From Acidobacteriaceae bacterium (GTDB lineage Bacteria > Acidobacteriota > Terriglobia > Bryobacterales > Bryobacteraceae), in the NCBI GenBank assembly GCA_019240405.1, contig JAFAYL010000013.1, positions 248,001 through 312,000 on the forward strand: a DNA stretch of 64,000 bases, given 5' to 3'. The notes beneath the pieces were generated by a model that had not been told where the DNA came from, did no database searches, and saw nothing but the letters and a program-made list of their open reading frames with translations. A program made the translations under genes and the position numbers. Below, piece after piece: positions 1-9,602 of the stretch (the first letter of the stretch is position 1; every line of letters starts with the position of its first letter).

Positions 1-156
1 TAGGCCGTATTGGGTCTCGGTCCAGTGCAGTTCCCGGCCGATGACCGGTTTCAAAATGCCGAGGACCGTCCGGTCCATATAGTTGACGGTCGTTGCGTAG
101 AACAACAGTCCGCAGATGAACCAGCGGAAATGAGGACTGGCGCGGCTGAATATCAA
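1..156 (-). CDS. MFS transporter, N-terminal fragment (runs off left edge)
   Basis: Reverse-strand translation RASPHFRWFICGLLFYATTVNYMDRTVLGILKPVIGRELHWTETQYGL resembles the start of hexuronate/phthalate-type MFS transporters; probable TTG start at 156. Confidence 0.6.
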   Translation of the reverse strand, partial: MIFSRASPHFRWFICGLLFYATTVNYMDRTVLGILKPVIGRELHWTETQYGL

Positions 157-162
157 GAGATA

Positions 163-2748
163 CTACTGCGATGTGGGCTGAGTTACGCCAGACTGCGCAA
201 ATGTAACTCCTCCCGTTTTGGGCTCGCCTCCACTTACGGTGACCACACGGCCCTGAAGTTCAGATGTTTTCACTTCAAAGCTTGCGGTCCGCGCTTCGCC
301 CGCCGTAAGACGAAACCTTTTGAAACCGATTAGGCGGGGATTGCTTCCGTCCTGGTTGGATAGATAAAGTTGAGCTACTTCGTCGCCTTCGCGCGAGGAG
401 GTATTAGTAACTGACGCGCTTACTCGATACGTGTCGTTACCGGACCGTTCAAGCTTGACGTTCGAATAAGTAAATGTCGAATAGCTAAGGCCGAAGCCAA
501 AAGGATATAGCGGCTGGCCTTTGAAATAGCGGTATGTCCTATTGCTCATTGAGTAATCAGTGAAAGGGGGAAGCTGGTCGACGGATTGATAGAAAGTAAC
601 GGGAAGGCGGCCTGCTGGGTTGTTCCTTCCGCTTAAAGTATTGGCGATCGCTGTACCGGCTTCCTGACCTCCATACCATGTTTCGAGAATGGCCTTGGCT
701 TTCTGCTTTGCGAGGTTAATCGCCAAGGCGCTTCCATTAACTAGCACCAATACGACAGGCTTACCTGTGTTCAGGACTGCTTCGAGCAGATTTCGTTGCG
801 GCTCGGGAAGCTGAATGTCTGTGCGGTCTCCACCGACGAAGCCCGATATCACAAGTTTCGATTCCTCGCCCTCTAGGCGCGAATTTAAACCAAGGAATAA
901 AATCGCGAGGTCGGAGTTCTTCACTAGCTCGACTGCGCCCTTGAGAGCGGCCTCTGCAGGCGGACTCCAGACAAGTTGGAGACCGCCTCCGCCGCCTTTC
1001 TGGGAATAATCTAGGCGCAGTGTATAGGGCTTGGCAGCCTCAAGCTGGACCGCCGCGGTCTTGGGGAACATCTGCTCGTCCGGGCGCTGGGAGTCGGTCA
1101 TAAGGAGGTGACCATTTATATACAAGCGAGCCGAATCAATCCGGCCGCAACTGTGGCACTCCGGGCGGATGACTCCGAGTCTGTATTCACCGGATTGGGG
1201 AACGCGCAGATAGCCGCTCCACCGTACAGAGAAATGGTCGCGCGGAACAGCGCGGAGAACCGCGCTATCTTGCATTTCCCAATTGAAGTAACCGCGCGGC
1301 TCGACCCGCGAGAGTTGCGGAGGCCCGCCTAAGTCTTCGTTCGCGAAATACTCGACAAGCAGACCATGCTTGTTTTCGTTGATCTCAGGCGTGAGAGCAT
1401 TTTGAGGTATCAATGCAGTCCATCCGGCGACATACGTGCTCCCGAGCGCAAACTCTACGGCTGAGCGGTCGCCAAACTCGCGTTGAACGCCTTCGAGCGG
1501 AGTGATGATGCCGCAGGGAATGCCGTTGTAGTTACCAAGCAGGGCGTCCGGATCATCGGCAGTAGGGCCGATTACTGCAATATTCTTGGGCGCGTGTTCA
1601 AGCGGCAAAAGATGATCCTCGTTCTTTAGCAGCACGATGGATTTCTCGGCCGCCTCAAGCGCAACCTTCCGGTGAGCTTCAGATGCGACTTGATCCGTTC
1701 CGATTTTGGAGAACGGCACACGATCGGGCGGATCGAACATGCCAAGGCGGAAGCGAACAGCAAACAGCCGCTCGACTGAGCGATCGATTTCACCTTCGGA
1801 AATGTAGCCTTTCTGTACAGCTTCTACTAACGCTCTGTACGCTTTGCCGCATTCGAGATCAGTGCCCGCTTTTACCGCTAGCGCGGAAGCTTTGGCGGGC
1901 GAGTCCGCGAAACGATGGCCACCGTAAATGTCATCAATCGCACCGCAATCGCTGACTACATAGCCCTTAAATTTCCAGCTCTCTCGCAGATTGTTTTTTA
2001 AGAGCGATGAGCTCGCGCACGCAGGCGCGCCGTCCACGGCGTTATAGGCACACATAAGGGAGGCGACATCTGCGCTTTCCACAGTTTCACGGAATGCATA
2101 TAAATAGGTCTCTTGCAAGTCTCGCTCGCTGGGTTGCACATTGAACGCATGCCGCAAGCGCTCGGGACCGCTGTGCACCGCGAAGTGCTTTGAAGTGGCG
2201 ATTGTTTTAAAGTATTGCGGATTATCTCCTTGCATGCCTCTAATGAACTGGATCGCCATTTGCGCAGTAAGATGGGGGTCTTCCCCATAAGTCTCCTGCC
2301 CACGCCCCCACCGTGGATCGCGAAAGATGTTGATGTTCGGGGACCAGAATGTCAAGCCGTAATAGCGCCCGTGGTTGCCATGCGAAATGGCGTCGTTGTA
2401 CTTTGCACGGGCTTCTGTCGAGATAATGCTTGCGATTCGAAATTGGAGGCCCGTGTCCCACGTAGCGGCGAGTCCTATTGCCTGAGGGAAAACAGTCGCG
2501 AGCCCCGCTCGCGCCACGCCATGGAGGGCCTCGTTCCACCAATCATACGCTGGGACGCCAAGGCGGGAGATTGCAGGCGCAACATTTTGCATTTGCGAGA
2601 CTTTTTCCTCGAGCGTCATGCGAGAGACAATGCTCGCTGCGCGACGCTCGGGAGGCAGATTGGGATCGTTATAGTCGGAGCCATCACTTTGGGCTCCGGC
2701 TACAGCGAGGAGAAACATCACGAAAACAATTCCAAGGCGAAGGGACAT
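163..2748 (-). CDS. Glycoside hydrolase family 3 (beta-glucosidase/xylosidase type) with PA14 insertion
   Basis: Signal peptide MSLRLGIVFVMFLLAVAGA; GH3 motifs YDWWNEALHGVAR, GYVVSDCGAIDDIYGGH; PA14-like region GLLVEYFANEDLGG...LQLVWSPP; C-terminal FnIII-like domain. Confidence 0.93.
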   Translation of the reverse strand: MSLRLGIVFVMFLLAVAGAQSDGSDYNDPNLPPERRAASIVSRMTLEEKVSQMQNVAPAISRLGVPAYDWWNEALHGVARAGLATVFPQAIGLAATWDTGLQFRIASIISTEARAKYNDAISHGNHGRYYGLTFWSPNINIFRDPRWGRGQETYGEDPHLTAQMAIQFIRGMQGDNPQYFKTIATSKHFAVHSGPERLRHAFNVQPSERDLQETYLYAFRETVESADVASLMCAYNAVDGAPACASSSLLKNNLRESWKFKGYVVSDCGAIDDIYGGHRFADSPAKASALAVKAGTDLECGKAYRALVEAVQKGYISEGEIDRSVERLFAVRFRLGMFDPPDRVPFSKIGTDQVASEAHRKVALEAAEKSIVLLKNEDHLLPLEHAPKNIAVIGPTADDPDALLGNYNGIPCGIITPLEGVQREFGDRSAVEFALGSTYVAGWTALIPQNALTPEINENKHGLLVEYFANEDLGGPPQLSRVEPRGYFNWEMQDSAVLRAVPRDHFSVRWSGYLRVPQSGEYRLGVIRPECHSCGRIDSARLYINGHLLMTDSQRPDEQMFPKTAAVQLEAAKPYTLRLDYSQKGGGGGLQLVWSPPAEAALKGAVELVKNSDLAILFLGLNSRLEGEESKLVISGFVGGDRTDIQLPEPQRNLLEAVLNTGKPVVLVLVNGSALAINLAKQKAKAILETWYGGQEAGTAIANTLSGRNNPAGRLPVTFYQSVDQLPPFTDYSMSNRTYRYFKGQPLYPFGFGLSYSTFTYSNVKLERSGNDTYRVSASVTNTSSREGDEVAQLYLSNQDGSNPRLIGFKRFRLTAGEARTASFEVKTSELQGRVVTVSGGEPKTGGVTFAQSGVTQPTSQ

Positions 2749-2830
2749 GTGTCGCATTCGGTAAACGCTCACAGAGCGGCAAAATTGGAGCCGGAAATCG
2801 TACCAAGGCGGAACTGCAGATGATCTCCGC

Positions 2831-3004
2831 TCAGACCGAGCGCCGGCCACCCCGGACGAAATGCAAAATTAATGCGATCACTGCGATGATGATTAGCAAG
2901 TGAACCATACCGCCGGCGACATGGAAAGCGACCCAAGCGATCAGCCATCCGATGAGCAGAACGAAAAACAGGATCAAGAATATGAAGTCAGTCAACAGGC
3001 GCAT
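2831..3004 (-). CDS. Small hydrophobic lmo0937/DUF5670-like membrane protein
   Basis: MRLLTDFIFLILFFVLLIGWLIAWVAFHVAGGMVHLLIIIAVIALILHFVRGGRR, two TM helices; GAGGAGG RBS just upstream of this ATG. Confidence 0.7.
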   Translation of the reverse strand: MRLLTDFIFLILFFVLLIGWLIAWVAFHVAGGMVHLLIIIAVIALILHFVRGGRRSV

Positions 3005-3081
3005 TAGATTCCTCCTCGAGAGACAAACAAAACAGCATATCAAGAACGGCCAAGCACGTGCGATATGCTCAGGGCAAGGCC

Positions 3082-3930
3082 ATGCGCGCGAACGTCAGGA
3101 TGGCTTTGGTTCTAGCGACCTCCACCGTTGCTTTTCTCAGCACGTTGTACGCGGTTGAACGCGCAGTTCCGCGACCGTTCCGCGAGTATCCGGGAGTAGA
3201 GTACAGCCTAGGCGAAATTCCATTGGCGCCGGATTGGCAAGAGAAGACCGAGTGGGCGTTCGCGCGGCTGATGTACCCGCCAGGTTGGAACGACGGCTAC
3301 CGAGGGCGGTTTGACGGTGATTGGAGACAAGGATTGTCGCTGTGGACGCAGGATTTTCCACGAGCGGATCGTCACTTTTCGGCAGCCGTGCGGCGATTGA
3401 CACGTGTGCAGGTGCGTTCGGTGGAGCAACCAGTCAGCTTGGATGACGGGGACGATGTGTACAACTGGCCGTGGCTGTATGCCGTGCAGGTAGGCGAGTG
3501 GGGATTGACAGATGCTGAAGCCCAAAAGCTTCGTGATTATCTGCTGCGGGGCGGATTTTTCATGGCTGACGACTTTCATGGGACCGTGGAATGGCAGGTA
3601 TTCGAGGAGGCCATGAAGAAGGTATTCCCGGACCGTCCAATCGTCGATATTCCGGACAGCGATGCTATCTTCCATACGGTTTACGATCTCGATGATCGGT
3701 ACCAGATTCCCGGGGCGGAGCACTTGAGACTTGGCTACAAAAATGACGGATACGTGGCGCGCTGGCGCGGCATTTACGACGACAAAGGGCGAATTATGGT
3801 GGCAATCTCGTTCAACTCCGATATTGGCGATTCGTGGGAGTGGGCAGACGATCCACGGTATCCTGAAAAATTTTCGGACCTTGGGATTCGGATCGGAGTG
3901 AACTACGTCGTGTATGCGATGACACACTGA
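3082..3930 (+). CDS. DUF4159 domain-containing protein (intact copy)
   Basis: Full ORF with N-terminal signal/TM; EKTEWAFARLMYPPGW...GWRQGLSLWTQDFPRADRHF-type and LRDYLLRGGFFMADDFHG motifs typical of DUF4159 proteins. Confidence 0.8.
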   Translation: MRANVRMALVLATSTVAFLSTLYAVERAVPRPFREYPGVEYSLGEIPLAPDWQEKTEWAFARLMYPPGWNDGYRGRFDGDWRQGLSLWTQDFPRADRHFSAAVRRLTRVQVRSVEQPVSLDDGDDVYNWPWLYAVQVGEWGLTDAEAQKLRDYLLRGGFFMADDFHGTVEWQVFEEAMKKVFPDRPIVDIPDSDAIFHTVYDLDDRYQIPGAEHLRLGYKNDGYVARWRGIYDDKGRIMVAISFNSDIGDSWEWADDPRYPEKFSDLGIRIGVNYVVYAMTH

Positions 3931-3957
3931 CTCCGGACGTAGAAGACTATCCGATTT

Positions 3958-4977
3958 TCAAATAAGGAATTTGCCGGAAGTCCGAAAGTTTCTCTTCAGC
4001 TCAACTAGTCCGAACCCACAGGAATCGCACTTCTGTTTGCTTACCGCGTTTTCTGTCCCGCAATTCGGGCATTTGAGCATCAGGTATTGCAGATACGCCC
4101 AAGTGGCGTACCAAGTTTCTCGCTCCTGGGGTCGCAGGCAGGTGATGTCCCAGATTTTGTTCCGATACAAATCGAAAATGGATTTGAACACTTCACCATT
4201 CTCGCGATGAAAGGGAAGGGAAAGGCGATACCATGCGTAGCCGAGCAAGAGCCATCCAATTCCCAACAATGCTGTCAGGGAGGCGGATTCGATCGGCAGA
4301 ACAGTTCCATGGACGAGATGTAGGCTCACCAAGACGGATTCGCTTATCCAGACCACTGCGCCCACAAAACTGACCGCCGAAAGTATTAGAAATCCGTCCG
4401 CTACCGACCATTGGCTGTCGATCTCTTCCTTCTTGTCCTTCTCAATTTGAAGCCAGATTCGGGGCCAAAAAAATACGGAATCCATACCGTAGCGGTTTCC
4501 GGGATACTGCTCATAGCCGGCAAGGATATTACCCAGGGCCGTCGGATGTGTTGCCTCAGGATCGCCTTCGTCGTTAATTGGATAGATACGAAGCTTGTAC
4601 CAGAGCTCGTCGTACTTGCTGGGGCTCGTGGCGGATTCTGCAGCACGCCGCAATTTGGCGATTCTGGTCGCCTGTCTGCGTCGCGCCCACTCGAAAGCTT
4701 TCTCCGGCCAAAAAGTTCTTCCCTCGTAGACCTTGTAAATTTCGCTGCTCAGGGTACTAATGAGAGCACCGAGGACGAATACCAGCGCCGCGTAAAGTGC
4801 AATTCTCTCCCATGAGTAGGGTAGTTCTCCCGGGAGCTGACTCAGTGCCCAAGCCACCACGCGATATAAGACGGCTGTTGCGAGCAGGCCCGGGAGCACC
4901 ACCCGCATCAGGGTGGGAAACTGCACCATTAACACTTTCTCGGCAGTGCCTTTTGCAGCCTCGAATGGAAGCTCCAT
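3958..4977 (-). CDS. Multi-pass membrane protein with C-terminal zinc ribbon
   Basis: Hydrophobic segments near the N-terminus and mid-protein; C-terminal CPNCG-x8-CDSCG zinc ribbon. Confidence 0.6.
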   Translation of the reverse strand: MELPFEAAKGTAEKVLMVQFPTLMRVVLPGLLATAVLYRVVAWALSQLPGELPYSWERIALYAALVFVLGALISTLSSEIYKVYEGRTFWPEKAFEWARRRQATRIAKLRRAAESATSPSKYDELWYKLRIYPINDEGDPEATHPTALGNILAGYEQYPGNRYGMDSVFFWPRIWLQIEKDKKEEIDSQWSVADGFLILSAVSFVGAVVWISESVLVSLHLVHGTVLPIESASLTALLGIGWLLLGYAWYRLSLPFHRENGEVFKSIFDLYRNKIWDITCLRPQERETWYATWAYLQYLMLKCPNCGTENAVSKQKCDSCGFGLVELKRNFRTSGKFLI

Positions 4978-5024
4978 GGATTGGCTCTAAGCTTGCCTCT
5001 CGCAACTAGTGCTCACCTTTCGAA

Positions 5025-5504
5025 TCATCGCCCGCCAGGCCGGCCTCCACCCTCACTGTGAGGTCGTGCCCCTCCAGGGCCATGTGGGCCTGGACCCTGC
5101 GGTTCCGGATTTGCGCTTGGTCGCCCTCCACCTGGGCCGTGAGGTCCAGCCTGTATGAAGTTCTGCAGATAGCTCTCGAATGTTCTGAAGACAAGATCTG
5201 CGCTCTTGTAGTCGTACCATTCAGGGAGAGCGCCGAGATGTCGGCCTGTTAGATCCAATTGTTCAGAGAAAATGGTATAGGTGGGTTGTTCGCTGGATCG
5301 AACTTCCGGCGTAATTTTCCCGGTTCTGTACTCCTGCTCAATCGCTTTTATCGTGTGTGCACGTTTATCGAGCGTTCTCGACCATTTCTCGATGCGGCCT
5401 CGTTCTTGCTCGTCATATGCGCCGTGTCTGTGCTTTCCCAGGTATGCCTGGGCATCGTCGAGGAGTTCCCGCGTCTTAAAAGTCAACTTATCCCAACGAG
5501 CCAT
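5025..5504 (-). CDS. Hypothetical protein with Gly/Pro/His-rich tail
   Basis: Strong RBS GGAGGAAATA before ATGGCTCGTTGGGAT; C-terminal low complexity GPHGPGGGRPSANPEPQGPGPHGPGGARPHSEGGGRPGGR. Confidence 0.55.
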   Translation of the reverse strand: MARWDKLTFKTRELLDDAQAYLGKHRHGAYDEQERGRIEKWSRTLDKRAHTIKAIEQEYRTGKITPEVRSSEQPTYTIFSEQLDLTGRHLGALPEWYDYKSADLVFRTFESYLQNFIQAGPHGPGGGRPSANPEPQGPGPHGPGGARPHSEGGGRPGGR

Positions 5505-5551
5505 TATTTCCTCCATAAATTGAAAGAATCCGACGGCGGCGAACCAGCGCG

Positions 5552-7279
5552 TCACGTAACTGCAAACGTATAAGGCTGGGACGGGTTGTTTCCAGGATTC
5601 GTGACGACCATCCGCCAGTTGTTGCCCGCGGTCGCTATCGTCGCGCTTACGGTTAAGCGAGTTGGTGTTACGGACGTGACCGTGGCCGGTACCGCTGCAT
5701 TCGCCGGGTCAGTCAGAGAGACCGTTAGTCCCGACATGAACCCACTGCCGATAAACGTGACCGATTGAGCACCAGCAGCGTGCGTTATGGGTGCCTCGGG
5801 GTTGGCAATGCCGGGCGGGCCGAGAACGGAGAAGTTGAATGCGCCCGAAGGAGCCGATGCAGGATTCGTGACGCTAACCTTCCAAGCGCCGGGCGCGTTC
5901 AATGTCGCGTTTGCAGTCACAAGCGTAGGATGCACAGACGTAATATCCGCGCCTGTGATAGCGTGTGATCCACCGCCAGGATCAACTAGCGTCAGCAATA
6001 GGCCGCTCTGAAACCCCGAGCCAGTAACCCCGAGCGATTGGGTTCCGGCAGCCGCAGCTGGGCTCGGGGGAGTTACGCCAGTGACCGAAACGGCAGCGGG
6101 CTCCGCCGTAGTCGTAGGCTTGGCGCCCCCGGACGGAGTGAAAACTCCAGCCAATTTATTTGCGAGGTAAGGAGCGAACAGGCAAGCCGAGCCATACAGA
6201 AATGAACGAACCTCGCTCAAATCCGGGACCGTTCCATGGATAAACAGTCCCCACATAATGGCGTAGCCGATTCCAAGTACAGTCGTCAGAATTCCCAACA
6301 ACCCTAGCAACGCAATCAGCCGGCTCGTGCTGCCGAATAGAATCACGTCGCTCTTGAGTCTGATTTCCGTTGGCTGGTAGGCGGATTCTTCCGAGATCGC
6401 TTCTCCCAGTGACCATTGACCCTTCTCAATCGCCTTATTCAAATCTCGCCTGATGACCCAGAACATTGCGAAAAGCAGCAGAGCTACGAGGACGCCCACT
6501 ATTGCGAATGCGCAGAACGAAGGAGAGCGGAACTCGATTACCTGTGAATTTCCGACTGAGAACGCAAGCGGGTCAGAGAATTTGCCACCCGGATTCTTTG
6601 CCTTGACCTTCCACTTACCGGGGACCCCGAGCGTTGCAACTAAAATCACGCGCTCATGAGTTGCCGATAATATCTGATCGCTTTTTAATTCGTATTCATT
6701 TTCCTGGGGATCGATCAAAACGACGCTAACTTTTTCGTCGAAATCAGAACCGGAGAGTCTAAGCGGCTGACCAGGGGCGGTCAGAGGCACCGGTGGAAAA
6801 ACCGCGTCGAGCTTAGGTGTCGCGACGGTCTTATTCTGACCTGCGGAGTTCTTAGGTGTCTGTTGGGGAGGCTCCGGATTGGCTTTCTGCTCGGCCTTAG
6901 CTGGTGGCGTGCCAGTTTTAGGTTGGCCCGTCTCGGCAGGCTTATTCTGATCTGCGGAATTGGCTATCTGTTGGGGAGGCTCCGGATTGAGTTTCTGCTC
7001 GTTCTTAGCTGACGGGGTCCCAGTTTTAGGTTGGTAGGTCTCGGCGGACTTATCCTGATCTGCGGAGTTCTTGGCTGTCTGTTGGGGAGGCTCCGGATTA
7101 GGTTTCTGCTCGGCCTTAGCTGGCGGGCTCCCAATTTTCGTTCGTGCGGTGGCATCGGTACTCGTCTGTTCACCGCTTGCCCGCAAACTGGTCAGCTGGG
7201 CGGAAGGATTGTTTCCGATGTTCGATTGTACGAAGCTTTGATCATGGATAAAGATGAGAATCAAAAAGATCGCTGACAT
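5552..7279 (-). CDS. Membrane protein with proline-rich tandem repeats and three IPT/TIG-like beta domains
   Basis: N-terminal hydrophobic segment; three about 36-aa repeats; TIG-like modules (LRLSGSDFDEKVSVVL, LGVTGSGFQSGLLLTL, VTFIGSGFMSGLTVSL); TM segments between modules 1 and 2. Confidence 0.6.
   Translation of the reverse strand: MSAIFLILIFIHDQSFVQSNIGNNPSAQLTSLRASGEQTSTDATARTKIGSPPAKAEQKPNPEPPQQTAKNSADQDKSAETYQPKTGTPSAKNEQKLNPEPPQQIANSADQNKPAETGQPKTGTPPAKAEQKANPEPPQQTPKNSAGQNKTVATPKLDAVFPPVPLTAPGQPLRLSGSDFDEKVSVVLIDPQENEYELKSDQILSATHERVILVATLGVPGKWKVKAKNPGGKFSDPLAFSVGNSQVIEFRSPSFCAFAIVGVLVALLLFAMFWVIRRDLNKAIEKGQWSLGEAISEESAYQPTEIRLKSDVILFGSTSRLIALLGLLGILTTVLGIGYAIMWGLFIHGTVPDLSEVRSFLYGSACLFAPYLANKLAGVFTPSGGAKPTTTAEPAAVSVTGVTPPSPAAAAGTQSLGVTGSGFQSGLLLTLVDPGGGSHAITGADITSVHPTLVTANATLNAPGAWKVSVTNPASAPSGAFNFSVLGPPGIANPEAPITHAAGAQSVTFIGSGFMSGLTVSLTDPANAAVPATVTSVTPTRLTVSATIATAGNNWRMVVTNPGNNPSQPYTFAVT
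6812..7138 (-). repeat. Three tandem about 108-bp coding repeats (consensus KTGTPPAKAEQKxNPEPPQQTxKNSADQxKxAETxQP)
   Basis: Direct comparison of aa 48-84, 85-120 and 121-156 of the 5552-7279 protein. Confidence 0.85.
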
Positions 7280-7293
7280 GTGAAGGGCAGCTT

Positions 7294-7809
7294 CTAGGAA
7301 CTGGCGCTCCGATAACTGCTTTTCTCTCCCGTCTCAGCGACCGCTGCACTTGCCGCTTCCGCCCCGGCGGCGGGTGCGGACGCTCCGATCGGCTTACCTC
7401 TGCCAGCACCCTGGGGCCCGACCAGCATTAGGTTCGCTAGATCGCTGATCGCGCCGCCGATCGTTCCAGGATTCCCGCTGGCAATCGCAAGGCCTAGTGC
7501 GGCAGCAGCAGAGGCTATCTTAATAACGGTCAAAGCAGTTTGAGCTTTCTTCAGCTCCTCTTTGGCCTCGGTGGTCACTGTCTTAATCTGCTCAAGATCG
7601 CACTCAATCGAACCCAGAGTATTTGCAATGTCGGACAAGGTGAAATGAGCGGAGATGTCGTCTAACTGGTGAGAGAGATCTTTCAATCGTGTCTGTTCAT
7701 CTGGCGTGAGCGATTGAAAATTCTGGTCCCGATAACTGTCTACTTGTTGCGACCACTGAAAAAACAAATCCGCTAAGTCACCGGCCGTCATGGTTGGTGT
7801 TCCGTTCAT
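7294..7809 (-). CDS. Hypothetical alpha-helical protein
   Basis: Full ORF tightly spaced between its neighbours; predicted helical region plus an Ala-rich hydrophobic stretch. Confidence 0.5.
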   Translation of the reverse strand: MNGTPTMTAGDLADLFFQWSQQVDSYRDQNFQSLTPDEQTRLKDLSHQLDDISAHFTLSDIANTLGSIECDLEQIKTVTTEAKEELKKAQTALTVIKIASAAAALGLAIASGNPGTIGGAISDLANLMLVGPQGAGRGKPIGASAPAAGAEAASAAVAETGEKSSYRSASS

Positions 7810-7815
7810 ATACCC

Positions 7816-8787
7816 TCAAAGCCCCTTTTCTATTTGCGGGATCAGCAATGCCAGTTGTGAGATGTACGGCTGAAGAGCGCTTCCCAGACTTTTTGCTGTG
7901 AGTTGGCCAGGCGCCTCCGCCAGCTTATTGTGCCCGGCACGGATCTGTTTCAATGCTGAGGCGAAGGCTTCTGCCGCCGCTTTCTGCTCGTCGACTTTGC
8001 CGATATCGTGCTTCCAGTCGTTGTAGACCAGTAACCGAATAGCCGGGCTTGTCTGATTCCTGACTGCGTCATCGTAGCGATCGTGCAGTGCCTTGCCCTC
8101 TGCCGCCAGAAGTCTCTCATAGTCTGTACTTACAATTCGCTGGAGCGCCTCCGTGACCTTTTCAACGTGTGGATCCATTTCCCGAATGTCTCTCTGCAAT
8201 TGACGATTCAAGCGGGCTGAGAAGAAAGCCGTCGCGACGAGTTCGGCCAGTTTACCCATAGCACTCACCTCGCCCGAATCAAATTTTGCTTTCTGCGCCG
8301 CTGCCTCAGCCTTGCTTTTCGCTGCGCCCGCTGTAGCGCTATTAGGACCGCTTTTATTGTTCTTCGCGCTGCTGTCTGCCGATTCCTTTTTGTTGCTATT
8401 GCTGGATGTGCCGAAAGACGCGAGTTGCTGAAGTGCATCGAAATAGTCCGTAAGATCCTTTGACACCTCGAGTAATCCGTCGCGCTCTTGCTGCGCGATC
8501 TCCAAATTTTGCTCCTCCAGGCCACGGTCAGGCACACACGAAGCGGGGGGCGAGGGATCTGTAAAATTTCGAGAAAGATCTTGTCGATCGCAAACAGCCC
8601 GCGCATAAGATTTAGGAATATCCTTGTATATCGCTTTACCTTCCTCCAGTGCCGTTGTGGACACACCAGCGAACCTGGCTACGGCCTCCCCAGATGCGCA
8701 GCTAAGCATGCAAAGGCAAGCCGCACTCAGCGTGAGCAGCAAACAGCAGTGAGTGGTCGACAAGTTGAGCTTCAGCGGCACATCCAT
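7816..8787 (-). CDS. Predicted lipoprotein of unknown function
   Basis: Hydrophobic leader with lipobox (LSTTHCCLLLTLSAACLCMLSC); helical body. Upstream start at 8850 also possible. Confidence 0.55.
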   Translation of the reverse strand: MDVPLKLNLSTTHCCLLLTLSAACLCMLSCASGEAVARFAGVSTTALEEGKAIYKDIPKSYARAVCDRQDLSRNFTDPSPPASCVPDRGLEEQNLEIAQQERDGLLEVSKDLTDYFDALQQLASFGTSSNSNKKESADSSAKNNKSGPNSATAGAAKSKAEAAAQKAKFDSGEVSAMGKLAELVATAFFSARLNRQLQRDIREMDPHVEKVTEALQRIVSTDYERLLAAEGKALHDRYDDAVRNQTSPAIRLLVYNDWKHDIGKVDEQKAAAEAFASALKQIRAGHNKLAEAPGQLTAKSLGSALQPYISQLALLIPQIEKGL

Positions 8788-8884
8788 CCGTTCGTCATGG
8801 TCGACGAACTCCTCCTCGCATACATCAGCAGCGGATTCTATCACAATCAAAAATCAGCGAGCAGCGGTGTTTCTGTGTCGTATT

Positions 8885-9592
8885 TCGCTGTGCGATGGCA
8901 GGAAAGGACGGAGTGGGCATTTGCGCGAATGATGTACCCGCCCGGGGTAAAATGACGGGTATCGCGGACGCTTCAATAGGGATTGGAAACGGGGCCTATC
9001 GCTGTGGACGCAGGATTTTCCACGAGCGGATCGTCACTTTTCGGCAGCCGTGCGGCGATTGACACGTGTGCAGGTGCGTTCGGTGGAGCAAACAGTCAGT
9101 TTGGATGACGAGGACGATGTGTACAACTGGCCGTGGCTGTATGCAGTGCAAGTAGGCGAGTGGGGATTGACAGATGCTGAAGCCCAAAAGCTTCGCGATT
9201 ATCTGCTGCGGGGCGGATTTTTCATGGCCGACGATTTTCACGGAACATTGGAGTGGCAGGTATTTGAGGAAGCCATGAAGAAGGTGTTTCCAGACCGTCC
9301 AATCGTCGATATTCAGGACAGCGATCCGATCGTCCATACGGTTTACGATCTCGATGATCGATATCAGATTCCAGGCGCCGAGCACTTGAGATTAGGCTAT
9401 AAGAACGACGGATATGTGGCGCGCTGGCGCGGCATTTACGACGACAAAGGGCGAATTATGGTGGCGATTTCGTTCAACTCCGACATTGGCGACTCGTGGG
9501 AGTGGGCAGACGATCCACGGTATCCAGAAAAGTTTTCGGACCTGGGGATTCGGATCGGCGTGAACTACGTCGTGTATGCCATGACACACTGA
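8885..9592 (+). pseudogene. DUF4159 gene, second copy: 5'-truncated and frameshifted
   Basis: Matches about 3225-3930. VRWQERTEWAFARMMYPPG at 8896-8950 is out of frame with MRRLTRVQVRSVEQ... at 9050-9592; one extra nt between GTACCCG and GATTGG (53 vs 52 nt). No signal sequence. Confidence 0.8.
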
Positions 9593-9602
9593 CCCCAGAC
9601 GA

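Noticed and set aside
2215-2903. Long ORFs (up to 202 aa) opposite the GH3 gene
   Set aside because: Shadow ORFs of a high-GC gene; no protein-family signal, while the minus strand encodes clear GH3 motifs.
3208-3927. 239-aa ORF antisense to the DUF4159 gene, recurring antisense to the second copy
   Set aside because: Its recurrence is explained by the duplicated sense gene; composition is antisense-like.
9050-9592. Calling 9050-9592 a functional short DUF4159 protein
   Set aside because: It lacks the signal and N-terminal domain, and the upstream homologous region is present out of frame, so a decayed copy is more likely.
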